Shown piece after piece: positions 26,838 through 35,188 of a stretch of 57,716 nt of DNA; position 1 is the first letter of the stretch, and every line of letters starts with the position of its first letter. Position numbers and translations under genes: made by a program. The DNA comes from Clostridia bacterium (GTDB lineage: Bacteria; Bacillota; Clostridia; Oscillospirales; Acutalibacteraceae), in contig JAFQKN010000074.1 in the NCBI GenBank assembly GCA_017396895.1, positions 1 through 57,716 of the forward strand, given 5' to 3'. The notes under the pieces were generated by a model. It was not told the DNA's origin, ran no database searches, and saw only the letters and a program-made list of their open reading frames with translations.

Positions 26838-27710
26838 ATGAAATGCTGTGACATCAACATCCGTGATCCTTTTGTACTGCCTTATGAGGGAACCTATTAC
26901 CTGTTCGGCACCCCCGGTCAGTTTGCATGGTCGGGCGCAGGCGGATTTTGGTGCTATACTTCAAAAGATCTCAAAGAATGGTCCGAGCCGATCAAGTGCT
27001 TCACACCGCCCGCTGATTTTTGGGCAGACCGCAATTTCTGGGCACCCGAAGTGCACATTTACAATGGAAGATTTTATATGTTTGCCTCCTTTTATTCAGA
27101 AAACAGAAACCGCTGTACGCAGATCCTGGCGGCGGATCATCCCGCAGGCCCCTACGAAGTATGGAGCGAGCCGATCACACCGCCCGATCGGATGTGTCTG
27201 GACGGTACGTTTTACATCGAAAACGGTACTCCTTACATGGTTTTCTGCCATGAACACGTGCAGATCGGCACAGGGACGATCTGTGCGATCGAACTCAGCA
27301 CTGATTTGCGCAAACCCATCGGTGAAGCCGTTACCCTGTTCGGCGCAGACGAAGCACCGTGGGTAACATACGACAAAAATAATATTGTAAACGGAAAACC
27401 GCGAATTGTAACCGATGGCCCGTTTATGTACAATGACGGAAAAGAACTGACGATGTTCTGGGCAAGTTTCCGCAACCACAGTTATGCCGAGGGCATTGCC
27501 GTCTCTTTAAACGGCTCGGTGCTCGGCCCGTGGAAACAACTCGAAAAACCGCTTTTCGACAAAGACGGCGGCCACGGTATGCTTTTCAAGACCTTTGACG
27601 GAGAAATGGTGTTCACACTGCATTCTCCCAACGAGAACCCCCTGGAACGCCCCGTTTTCTTCCGCATCACCAAAGATGCGGACGGCTGGCACAAGGGTGA
27701 ACAACTGTAA
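26838..27710 (+). CDS. GH43-like glycoside hydrolase
   Basis: The 290-aa protein starts at the ATG at 26838 after CAGGAGG. It shows the five-bladed propeller signature of clan GH-F: an early Asp in IRDPFVLPYEGTYYLFGT (about residue 9), the blade motif FWAPEVHIYNGRFYMF (about 64-79), LDGTFYIENGTPYMVFCHE (about 120-138, with the Asp and acid Glu), and the C-terminal HGMLFKTFDGEMVFTLH. It is close to the minimal length of the family and has no signal peptide. Likely substrates are arabinosides, xylosides or galactosides; sequence alone does not choose. The HAD gene follows after 12 bp. Confidence 0.85.
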   Translation: MKCCDINIRDPFVLPYEGTYYLFGTPGQFAWSGAGGFWCYTSKDLKEWSEPIKCFTPPADFWADRNFWAPEVHIYNGRFYMFASFYSENRNRCTQILAADHPAGPYEVWSEPITPPDRMCLDGTFYIENGTPYMVFCHEHVQIGTGTICAIELSTDLRKPIGEAVTLFGADEAPWVTYDKNNIVNGKPRIVTDGPFMYNDGKELTMFWASFRNHSYAEGIAVSLNGSVLGPWKQLEKPLFDKDGGHGMLFKTFDGEMVFTLHSPNENPLERPVFFRITKDADGWHKGEQL

Positions 27711-27722
27711 GAGGTGAAAACT

Positions 27723-28346
27723 TTGATCCTGACCGATTTTATATGGGATTTTGACGGAATGCTGTTTGATTCCTATCCCCACATTACCGAAGCGTTCATG
27801 CAGGCCTACAAGCGTCTGCACAAACAGGACATTGACAGACAACAGTGTTATGATCTGTTCAAAGACTCTTTCCGTGCCGCCTACGAATTCTATCAGCCGA
27901 GCGAAGCGTGCAAACTGCTGTTCAGAGCCATTGAAAGCAACACCGAACTCCAACCGCCCGTCCTTCCCTATCCGGGCATTCCGGAAGTGCTCAAAGCGGT
28001 CTGCGAACACGGCGGCAGAAATTACCTGAATACCCACCGCGATTCGATCGCTCTGGTATATCTGGCGCAATATGACCTGTTGCAGTATTTTACCGATGCC
28101 GTGACAAGTGAACTCAACGGCATTGCGCACAAACCTGCGCCGGATACCAATTTGTATCTGCTGAAAAAATATAACCTCGATCCCCAAACCACCGTCATGA
28201 TCGGTGACCGTGACGTGGATATTGACTCGGGTGCATCTGCCGGCATCAAGACCTGCCTGTTTGATGAATTCGGAAAACTCGGACACATTGTCTGCGATTA
28301 CCGCGTGACAGACACCCGCGATCTGGCAAAAACCTTCGGTTTTTGA
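27723..28346 (+). CDS. HAD-IA phosphatase
   Basis: The 207-aa protein starts best at TTG 27723, 6 nt after GAGGTG, giving MILTDFIWDFDGMLFDS; the GTG at 27714 overlaps its own ribosome site. The HAD motifs are WDFDGMLFDSY (motif I, with nucleophile Asp), NTHRDS (II), a Lys in AHKPAPD (III) and IGDRDVDIDSGASAG (IV). The helical cap between motifs I and II marks subfamily IA (phosphoglycolate phosphatase-like). The substrate is unknown. It is cotranscribed with the GH43 gene, so a sugar phosphate is a guess. Confidence 0.85.
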   Translation: MILTDFIWDFDGMLFDSYPHITEAFMQAYKRLHKQDIDRQQCYDLFKDSFRAAYEFYQPSEACKLLFRAIESNTELQPPVLPYPGIPEVLKAVCEHGGRNYLNTHRDSIALVYLAQYDLLQYFTDAVTSELNGIAHKPAPDTNLYLLKKYNLDPQTTVMIGDRDVDIDSGASAGIKTCLFDEFGKLGHIVCDYRVTDTRDLAKTFGF

Positions 28347-28415
28347 GGTTTTCAACAAAACAAAGGCTTGTTATTTGTTAAAAACAGGCAAAGTTTTTTT
28401 TGCACTTTGTGGAAA

Positions 28416-28444
28416 TTTACAAAAAAACAATGTATACTATATAC
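28416..28444 (+). promoter_or_regulatory. nadA promoter with palindrome over the -10 box
   Basis: TTTACA (28416-28421) and TATATA (28438-28443) are separated by 16 bp. GTATA-CTA-TATAC (28432-28444) is an inverted repeat covering the -10 box and may be a repressor site. Confidence 0.5.
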
Positions 28445-28468
28445 CAATGAGAAAGAGGGGTGCTTTTT

Positions 28469-29380
28469 ATGAGTGAACACCTGCGTGAGCGGATCGAACA
28501 AAGAAAAAAAGAGACGGATACCGTCATTCTTGCACATACCTATCAGCCGCCGCAGATCATAGACCTTGCCGATATCACCGGTGACAGTTTTGCGCTTGCA
28601 AAGGCCGCCGCAAAACTGCCGCATAAACGTGTCATTATGTGTGGCGTACGGTTCATGGCAGAAAGCGTCAAAATCTTAGCCCCCGAAAAACAGGTCATTC
28701 TGCCGGCACCCGATGCAGGATGCGGCATGGCAAGAATGATAAAGCCCGAAGACATCCTCGCCTGGAAAGCACAGCACCCGAACGCCGCCGTGTGTGCCTA
28801 TATCAACACCACCGCCGCGGTGAAAGCGGTTTGCGATGTGTGCGTGACCTCCTCCAGCGCACTCAAGATCGTTTCCAAGTTGGAACAAGACGAGATCCTC
28901 TTTTTGCCCGACCGCAATTTGGGCGGATGGATCGCCGCACAACTGCCCGAAAAGAACATCACCCTGTGGAACGGCTACTGCCCCGTGCATGACGAACTGA
29001 CCGAAGCACAGGTGCTGGCGGCAAAAGCAGAACACCCCGATGCGCTTCTTGCGGTGCATCCCGAATGCCGAGAGGAAGTGGTGCGCCATGCGGATATGGC
29101 AGGTTCCACGGCCGAGATCATCACCTTTGCCCTGCAAAGCGACAAGCCCGTGATCATCGGCACCGAACGCGGTGTGGCGGACACTTTGACACAAAAATAC
29201 CCCGACAGAGCGTTCTATTACCTGTGCCCCGAAACGCTGACCTGTCCGGATATGAAATATATCAGCCCCGAACTGCTCCTTGCCGCCGTCAACGGTGAAC
29301 AGGGAGAGAGCATCGAATTGGACGAAACACTTCGTCTGCAGGCAAAAAAAAGCATTGACCGTATGTTGGAGTTGGGATAA
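28469..29380 (+). CDS. nadA: Quinolinate synthase NadA
   Basis: The 303-aa protein starts at the ATG at 28469 (MSEHLRERIEQ), 7 nt after GAGGGGTG. It condenses iminoaspartate with dihydroxyacetone phosphate to quinolinate. Family marks include ILAHTYQPPQIIDLADITGDS (about 20-40), the cluster Cys regions IMCGVRFMAESVKIL, NGYCPVHDELT and LCPETLTCPDMKY, and HPECREEV. The three Cys around 61, 172 and 256 are the expected ligands of the [4Fe-4S] cluster. The length is typical. The stop and the nadB start share a base, so translation is coupled. Confidence 0.95.
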   Translation: MSEHLRERIEQRKKETDTVILAHTYQPPQIIDLADITGDSFALAKAAAKLPHKRVIMCGVRFMAESVKILAPEKQVILPAPDAGCGMARMIKPEDILAWKAQHPNAAVCAYINTTAAVKAVCDVCVTSSSALKIVSKLEQDEILFLPDRNLGGWIAAQLPEKNITLWNGYCPVHDELTEAQVLAAKAEHPDALLAVHPECREEVVRHADMAGSTAEIITFALQSDKPVIIGTERGVADTLTQKYPDRAFYYLCPETLTCPDMKYISPELLLAAVNGEQGESIELDETLRLQAKKSIDRMLELG

Positions 29381-30849
29381 TGGATATTTACGAAAATAAC
29401 AAATGTTATGATGTGCTCATCGTCGGCAGCGGTGTTGCCGGTATGTACGGTGCACTGCAGTTCGACAGTGACGTGTCGGTCTGCATTTTGTCCAAGTACG
29501 GCAAAACCGTTTCCAACAGCAATCTCGCACAGGGCGGTGTTGCCTGCGTGCTCGATTTTGAGGACGATTCATTTGATCTGCACATCAAAGATACCTTTAT
29601 TGCAGGCCGTCACGAAAATGACCCCGAAGCGGTGGATACCCTTGTGCGTGAAGGTCCCGACGACGTGCGCAAAACCATGGAACTCGGTGTGGTGTACGAC
29701 CGCAACGAGGACGGCGAACTGGACAAGACGCTGGAAGGCGGTCACTGCAGACGCCGCATTGTGCACTACAAAGACTGCACGGGTGCCGAACTTGTGCGCG
29801 GACTGCTTGCACAGGTGGAACAAAAGACGAACATCGACTACCGTGAAAACACGGTACTTGTAAAACTGACACAGGTCAGAAGCGGATTCAGAGCAGATCT
29901 GCTGACGGACGGAAAACTGTGTTCGGTGTTCTGCTCCTACTGTATGCTTTGCACGGGCGGTATCGGCAGAGTTTACAAATACACGACCAATCCCAAGAGT
30001 GCCACGGGTGACGGCATACGCATCGCCTATGAACTGGGCGCACGCATCAAAGACCTGCATTATGTGCAGTTCCATCCCACGGCATTCAACTCCGAGGACG
30101 GAGAGCAGTTCCTCATCAGCGAATCCGTACGCGGTGAGGGAGCCTATCTTCTCAATTGCAATTTAGAACGGTTCATGGACCGTTATGATGAACGGCTGGA
30201 ACTGGCACCGCGTGACGTGGTTTCCAAGTCCATTCTGTTGGAAGCAAGACGCACGGGCAGTAATCAGTTCTATCTTGACATTCGCCATGAAGACGCCGAT
30301 TTCCTGCGTGCACGCTTCCCTGCCATTTACGAGGGCTGCATGCGCTACGGTGTAGATATCACCAAAGACCTGATCCCCATTTTCCCCTGTCAGCACTATC
30401 TCATGGGCGGCATCGAAGTGGACATCGACTCCAAAACCAACATTCCGCGTCTGTACGCCTGCGGCGAATGCTCCAACACGGGCGTACACGGCAGAAACCG
30501 ACTTGCAAGCAACTCGCTTCTGGAGGCACTCGTGTATTCACGCAGAGCCGCTGAGGACATCAAACGCTGTATGCAGAACGGTTTTGCCGCAGTATCGGCA
30601 CTTCCCGTGAACCTCACGGCAGACGGCGCACCGTTGCCCGACGGCATATTCAAAGAGATCCGTTCCATTATGCAACGTGCCGCGTTTGTCATGCCCGATG
30701 CGGGGGCGGTACGTTACGGCATCAAACAGATCGACAACATTCTCAAACGCTTAAAGGGCGGACGTTTTGCAACCACCACTGCCTATCTTGAAGCCCTGTC
30801 CTTGGCAACCGTTGCCTATATCATCTTAAAGGAGCTGGATGAAGCATGA
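29380..30849 (+). CDS. nadB: L-aspartate oxidase NadB
   Basis: The 489-aa flavoprotein oxidises aspartate to iminoaspartate for NadA. The N-terminal dinucleotide motif is VLIVGSGVAGMYGAL (about 11-25), followed by SNSNLAQGGVACVL (about 44-57). HYVQFHPTAF and ESVRGEGAYLLN are active-site segments, with FPCQHYLMGGI and YACGECSNTGVHGRNRLASN further on. Usual members have GAN where this one has GRN. It is somewhat shorter than many NadB proteins (about 530 aa), lacking part of the C-terminal helical region. It overlaps nadC by 4 bp. Confidence 0.94.
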   Translation: MDIYENNKCYDVLIVGSGVAGMYGALQFDSDVSVCILSKYGKTVSNSNLAQGGVACVLDFEDDSFDLHIKDTFIAGRHENDPEAVDTLVREGPDDVRKTMELGVVYDRNEDGELDKTLEGGHCRRRIVHYKDCTGAELVRGLLAQVEQKTNIDYRENTVLVKLTQVRSGFRADLLTDGKLCSVFCSYCMLCTGGIGRVYKYTTNPKSATGDGIRIAYELGARIKDLHYVQFHPTAFNSEDGEQFLISESVRGEGAYLLNCNLERFMDRYDERLELAPRDVVSKSILLEARRTGSNQFYLDIRHEDADFLRARFPAIYEGCMRYGVDITKDLIPIFPCQHYLMGGIEVDIDSKTNIPRLYACGECSNTGVHGRNRLASNSLLEALVYSRRAAEDIKRCMQNGFAAVSALPVNLTADGAPLPDGIFKEIRSIMQRAAFVMPDAGAVRYGIKQIDNILKRLKGGRFATTTAYLEALSLATVAYIILKELDEA

Positions 30850-31685
30850 TCTTACCGCAGTTTTACGTTGACGATATCATCCGCAATGCGATCAAAGAGG
30901 ACATCAACTACATAGATGTGTCCACCGTGTTCGTCATCCCCGAAACCCAACAGGGCACAGCCCGTTTCATTTCCAAAGCAGACGGTGTGCTGTGCGGATT
31001 GGAAATTGCCATGCGCGTTTTTCAGTTATTGGATGACACGTTCGGCTATGAAGCGTATTTCAAAGACGGCGACGAAGTGAAAAAAGGCGATCTGATCGCC
31101 GTTTTCAAGGGCAAAACCGCCTGTCTGTTGCAGGGTGAACGCACGGCGTTGAATCTGCTTCAGCACCTTTCGGGCATTGCAACCGCCACCCTCGCTTGCG
31201 TAAAAGCAGTTGAAGGAACAAAAGCAAGCATTGCCGAAACACGCAAGACTTTGCCCGGTCTGCGCGCGTTGCAAAAATACGCCGTGACCTGCGGCGGCGG
31301 CAGAAATCACCGCTACAATCTGTCCGATGCTGCCATGCTCAAGGACAACCACATCGATGCCGGCGGCGGCATCACAAAAACGGTTGCATTACTGCGCCAA
31401 AAACTCGGCCACACGGTCAAGATCGAAGTGGAAACACGCAACATGGACGAAGTGCGTGAAGCGGTTGAAGCCGGTGCGGACATCATTATGCTTGACAACA
31501 TGAGCAATGACGAAATGCGTGAAGCGTGTGCATTCATCGACGGCAGAGCCGTGACGGAAGCATCGGGCAACGTAACACTTGCAACCATTCATGAAGTTGC
31601 CCAAACGGGTGTGGATATCATTTCGCTCGGCGCACTCACGCATTCGGTCAAGGCTTTTGACATCTCCATGCGTATTGATAAATAA
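30846..31685 (+). CDS. nadC: Nicotinate-nucleotide diphosphorylase (carboxylating) NadC
   Basis: The 279-aa enzyme turns quinolinate and PRPP into nicotinate mononucleotide. Motifs include LLQGERTALNLLQHLSGIAT (about 96-115), AETRKTLPGLRALQKYAV, CGGGRNHRYNL and LKDNHI (about 164), IEVETRNMDE, and the C-terminal SLGALTHSVKAFDISM. Length and order are those of NadC. With NadA and NadB it completes the de novo NAD route as one translationally coupled operon. Confidence 0.95.
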   Translation: MILPQFYVDDIIRNAIKEDINYIDVSTVFVIPETQQGTARFISKADGVLCGLEIAMRVFQLLDDTFGYEAYFKDGDEVKKGDLIAVFKGKTACLLQGERTALNLLQHLSGIATATLACVKAVEGTKASIAETRKTLPGLRALQKYAVTCGGGRNHRYNLSDAAMLKDNHIDAGGGITKTVALLRQKLGHTVKIEVETRNMDEVREAVEAGADIIMLDNMSNDEMREACAFIDGRAVTEASGNVTLATIHEVAQTGVDIISLGALTHSVKAFDISMRIDK

Positions 31686-31749
31686 AGTACAGCCACATTT
31701 AAGAAACACTGCTATAATATTTTTGAAAAAACCACACAGGAGTGCGTTT

Positions 31750-32103
31750 ATGAACAAAGCAAACAAAATTTTCAGCACAGCCACCTGCGTATGGGCTGTT
31801 TTCATGCTCATCCTTTTCATTTTCCTGTCCCTTTGCGTGGAACTGCGTTGGACGTTTATTAACAACTTACCTTCCGCTTTGGATTGGGTGCTTCGCAATG
31901 TGTTTGTGGTGCTGTTCAAAGCAGGACGCATCGGCGTGCCGATTCTTTCGGTGGGCACTGTCGCACTGACAGCCGCGCAGTGCATCAAAGACAAAGGCAC
32001 AAAATCGGTGGATATTGCTTTCATCGGAACAAGCGTGATCTTTGCGATCACGGCAAGCATCATTGCCGCCATCGACACCAGTGTCATCACACAGTTTTCC
32101 TGA
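31750..32103 (+). CDS. Small membrane protein with three helices (117 aa)
   Basis: The ATG at 31750 follows CAGGAGTGCGTTT; the longer upstream frame overlaps nadC and lacks a ribosome site. A TATAAT box is at 31713-31718. The product MNKANKIFSTATCVWAVFMLIL has helices at about 10-32, 50-75 and 88-110 and short loops. I do not recognise a family. It ends beside a strong terminator, so it forms a single-gene unit downstream of nadC. Confidence 0.65.
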   Translation: MNKANKIFSTATCVWAVFMLILFIFLSLCVELRWTFINNLPSALDWVLRNVFVVLFKAGRIGVPILSVGTVALTAAQCIKDKGTKSVDIAFIGTSVIFAITASIIAAIDTSVITQFS

Positions 32104-32111
32104 ATACGCAC

Positions 32112-32142
32112 AAAAAGGTTCCGAAAAAACGGAACCTTTTTT
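32112..32142 (+). terminator. Rho-independent terminator
   Basis: AAAAAGGTTCCG and CGGAACCTTTTTT form a 12-bp stem with a six-A loop and a T-tract. Confidence 0.88.
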
Positions 32143-32178
32143 CATTTCTTCGCGGAAAGTGATGGGTTTTACAGGTAA

Positions 32179-32477
32179 GACAAATCGGAGTTTGGCGGGA
32201 TGTTTTATGTGACTGAAAGACCACGCGCACCCCTTGTCGCCCCTGAAAGGGGAGATGTCTGCGGGAGCAGACAGAGGGGTTTAGACGGTAATATCAAACT
32301 TTACTGACCGACTTTGTGCAAACTTGGTAAACCCTGAAGTCACTTCGTGACATCTTTTTCTCCGAAAACGGGCACCCTTTTGTCTGCTACGCAGACATTT
32401 CCCCTAGCAGGGGAATAACCTTTCAGGGGCGACAAGTATTTGAGGGGTGCATTCACCCCGTCAAACCGTAATTTGTC
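32179..32477. mobile_element. MITE-like inverted-repeat element (about 299 bp)
   Basis: The ends are imperfect inverted repeats: GACAAATCGGAGTTTGGCGGG on the left (from 32179) and CCCCGTCAAACCGTAATTTGTC on the right (to 32477). Inside, CACCCCTTGTCGCCCCTGAAAGG (32229 onward) is mirrored by CCTTTCAGGGGCGACA (from 32419) and AGGGGTG, and two GTCTGC/GCAGAC hairpins lie near 32257 and 32382. No coding frame spans it. I see no clear target-site duplication. The left end recurs at 26673-26702, which argues for a dispersed repeat family. Confidence 0.7.
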
Positions 32478-32488
32478 GGATTCTTTTC

Positions 32489-32517
32489 TTGCTTTTTCGG
32501 CAGGATGAATATATAAT
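32489..32517 (+). promoter_or_regulatory. Promoter for gtrA-like gene
   Basis: TTGCTT (32489-32494) and TATAAT (32512-32517) are 17 bp apart, 33 bp before the start codon. Confidence 0.6.
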
Positions 32518-32550
32518 GGATATATCTCATATACACGGAGGTTTGCTGTT

Positions 32551-32964
32551 ATGAAAAAAAGTGATGGCGTACAAGCGCTCAAATTCGCGTTGTTCTCGGC
32601 TTCGGCAGGCATTATTCAGATTCTTGCAAGCACCCTGTTGCTCGAAGTCGCCAAACTGCCCTACTGGCCGTCCTACCTGATCGCACTGGTGCTGTCGGTG
32701 ATCTGGAACTTCACTTTCAACCGCCGTTATACCTTCCGTTCCGCCGCAAACGTGCCCGTGGCCATGGCAAAGGTGTTCGGTTTTTATCTTGTGTTCACAC
32801 CGCTGTCCACGTGGCTGGGTGACATGGCAACGGATGCCGGCATCAACGAATACATCGTGCTGGCCGTGACCATGCTTTCCAACTTCGTGCTCGAATACCT
32901 GTTCTGCAAATTCATCGTCTACCGCGGACAGGAAAACACCCGCGAAGAAAAACCGAAGAAATAA
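32551..32964 (+). CDS. GtrA-like membrane protein
   Basis: The 137-aa protein has four helices (about 10-32, 38-55, 72-92 and 102-125) and the GtrA motifs FALFSASAGIIQI and IWNFTFNRRYTFRS. GtrA proteins are small membrane proteins thought to flip or move lipid-linked sugars during surface glycan decoration. The start ATG follows CGGAGGTTTGCTGTT. No glycosyltransferase gene is adjacent. The tail is polar and basic. Confidence 0.9.
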   Translation: MKKSDGVQALKFALFSASAGIIQILASTLLLEVAKLPYWPSYLIALVLSVIWNFTFNRRYTFRSAANVPVAMAKVFGFYLVFTPLSTWLGDMATDAGINEYIVLAVTMLSNFVLEYLFCKFIVYRGQENTREEKPKK

Positions 32965-32982
32965 AACTTTATAATCAACATA

Positions 32983-33016
32983 GAATCCCGATCGGTCGGT
33001 CGGGGTTCCTTTTTTT
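32983..33016 (+). terminator. Terminator after gtrA-like gene
   Basis: GAATCCCGA and TCGGGGTTC (32983-33008) pair around a short TCGG repeat and are followed by CTTTTTTT. Confidence 0.75.
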
Positions 33017-33042
33017 GCAACCAATCGGGAGGGCTTTGACAA

Positions 33043-33266
33043 ATGATATATCCGCATTCGCGGATATGCTATATCTATGTATGATGAATGATATATTTGC
33101 AAAGGCAAATATGAAGGGGCGTTTACGCTCCGATTGATAGAATGATTATATAGAGCGAAGCGGAACAGCGACAGCATCCGACATATTTGTGAAACAAATA
33201 TATCATTCGCAACGCGTATATCATGCACGAAGTGTATATCATGCGCACCAACGGTGCGTATATCAT
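33043..33266. repeat. Array of short hairpins separated by ATATCAT-like spacers
   Basis: At least six small hairpins follow each other: TATCCGC/GCGGATA, ATTTGC/GCAAAT, GGGGCGT/ACGCTCC, ATTTGT/ACAAAT, GCAC/GTGT and GCGCACC/GGTGCGT. Most are joined by ATATCAT or its reverse. I recall similar intergenic palindrome arrays in other Clostridia. There is no coding potential. Confidence 0.75.
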
Positions 33267-33294
33267 TTTTTCTGTCGCCACATCGGGATTTTTG

Positions 33295-33323
33295 TTGCAA
33301 ATCGCGGGCGGTTGTGATATACT
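33295..33323 (+). promoter_or_regulatory. Promoter for the ABC exporter operon
   Basis: TTGCAA (33295-33300) and TATACT (33318-33323) are separated by 17 bp, 45 bp before the start codon. Confidence 0.6.
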
Positions 33324-33368
33324 GTTTGATTGGTAAAAACAAATTTGTTTTTCGGGGAGTGAAAATCA

Positions 33369-35174
33369 ATGGCAAAAGCGGCTCAGAATACCGCACAGGA
33401 ACAAAAAGAAAATGTGTACAAGCACAACGCACCGATGAAAAGCATCATCGGTCGGTTTTTGCCGTACTACAAAAAATACCGCAAGACCTTTGCTTTCGAC
33501 CTGTGCTGTGCGGCACTGACGACCGTGTGCGAATTGGTGTTGCCGATGATCGTACGTGCCATTACCAATGCCGCCACGGGCGAGGACGGTGCGGTGCTCA
33601 CGCCGGGGCTGATCTTAGGCATGGGCGGTGCATACCTGTTCATGCGCGTCATTGACACGTTTGCCAACTACTATATGGCCGCCATGGGACACATTATGGG
33701 CACGAAGATCGAGACCGATCTTCGCCGTGATCTGTTCGGCCATCTGCAAAAACTCTCGTTTTCCTATTTCAACAACGCAAAAGTGGGCGTGCTGATGTCG
33801 CGCCTTACAAACGACCTGTTTGACATCACCGAATTTGCCCACCACTGCCCCGAAGAATTCTTCATTGCCGGCATCAAGATCCTCGGCTCGGGCATCATAT
33901 TGAGTTTTATCAACATTCCGCTGACACTGATCATTCTGTGCATGATCCCCGTTATGATCCTGTGTCTGCTGCGTGTCAACCGCCGTATGCGTGACGGTTT
34001 CCGTGAACAGCGCAAAAAAGTGGGCGAACTGAACGCCGACATTGAGGATTCGCTGTTGGGCATTCATGTGGTCAAGGCATTCAGCGGCGAAGAAAAGGAA
34101 AAAGAAAAGTTCCGCAAAGGCAACGAAGCCTTTTTGGCGGTCAAGTCTGCCGTATACAAACTGATGGGACAGTTTTCAAGCACCTCGCGTTTCTTTGACG
34201 GTGCGATGTACATTGTTGTTGTCGTGCTGGGTGCGTTCTTCATTCTGTGGGGCAAAATCAATGCCGCCGATCTGTTTGCATATTTGCTGTATGTGACCAC
34301 CCTGTTCGCCTCCGTGCGCAGGATCGTGGACTTTTCCGAACAGTTCAACCGCGGTCTTACGGGCATTGAACGCTTCACTGAGATCATGGACACCGAACCC
34401 GACATTGAGGATGCACCGCAGGCGGTGGAGATCGGCAGAGCCGAAGGCAACATCACTTTCAACAACGTCAGTTTTCACTACAACGACGGCACGGACGTCA
34501 TTCACAATTTCAATTTAGATGTCAAAAAAGGACAGAGCATTGCCCTTGTCGGCCCGTCGGGTGCAGGCAAGACCACACTGTGCAGTCTGATCCCGCGTTT
34601 TTATGAGATCAGCGGCGGTGAGATCCTGCTCGACGGCATGGATATACGTAACATGACACTGCGCTCTCTGCGCGAAAACATCGGCATTGTGGAGCAGGAC
34701 GTGTATCTGTTCTCCGGTTCCGTAAAGGATAACATTCTTTACGGCAAGCCCGATGCGACCGAAGAAGAAGTTATGGAAGCGGCAAAATTGGCAGGCGCGT
34801 ATGAATTCATCAGCGAACTGCCCGACGGATTTGACACCTATGTGGGTGAACGCGGCGTACGCCTTTCGGGCGGTCAGAAACAGCGCATTTCCATCGCGCG
34901 CGTGTTCTTAAAAAATCCCCCCGTGTTGCTGTTGGATGAAGCCACCAGTGCACTCGACAACGAAAGTGAACGCCTTGTGCAGCAATCCCTGCAGGCCCTT
35001 GCAAAGGGCAGGACCACATTCACGGTCGCCCACCGCTTAACCACCATTCGCAATGCCGAGCGTATTTTGGTGCTGACCAAAGACGGCGTTGCCGAACAGG
35101 GATCGCACAACGAACTGATGCAACAAGGCGGACTTTACGCCAATATGTATAATATGTACACAACAACCATGTAA
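33369..35174 (+). CDS. ABC transporter, fused permease-ATPase (exporter type)
   Basis: The 601-aa protein has six helices in the N-terminal ABC transmembrane domain (residues about 35-335) and one ATPase domain (about 360-595). Walker A is GPSGAGKTTL, the Q-loop region VEQDVYLFSGS, the signature LSGGQKQR and Walker B VLLLDEATSALD with the following H-loop AHRLTT. It is a half transporter of the MsbA/multidrug class that would act as a homodimer. The substrate is not evident. An MscS channel gene follows 14 bp later. Confidence 0.93.
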   Translation: MAKAAQNTAQEQKENVYKHNAPMKSIIGRFLPYYKKYRKTFAFDLCCAALTTVCELVLPMIVRAITNAATGEDGAVLTPGLILGMGGAYLFMRVIDTFANYYMAAMGHIMGTKIETDLRRDLFGHLQKLSFSYFNNAKVGVLMSRLTNDLFDITEFAHHCPEEFFIAGIKILGSGIILSFINIPLTLIILCMIPVMILCLLRVNRRMRDGFREQRKKVGELNADIEDSLLGIHVVKAFSGEEKEKEKFRKGNEAFLAVKSAVYKLMGQFSSTSRFFDGAMYIVVVVLGAFFILWGKINAADLFAYLLYVTTLFASVRRIVDFSEQFNRGLTGIERFTEIMDTEPDIEDAPQAVEIGRAEGNITFNNVSFHYNDGTDVIHNFNLDVKKGQSIALVGPSGAGKTTLCSLIPRFYEISGGEILLDGMDIRNMTLRSLRENIGIVEQDVYLFSGSVKDNILYGKPDATEEEVMEAAKLAGAYEFISELPDGFDTYVGERGVRLSGGQKQRISIARVFLKNPPVLLLDEATSALDNESERLVQQSLQALAKGRTTFTVAHRLTTIRNAERILVLTKDGVAEQGSHNELMQQGGLYANMYNMYTTTM

Positions 35175-35188
35175 AGGAGACAACACAA

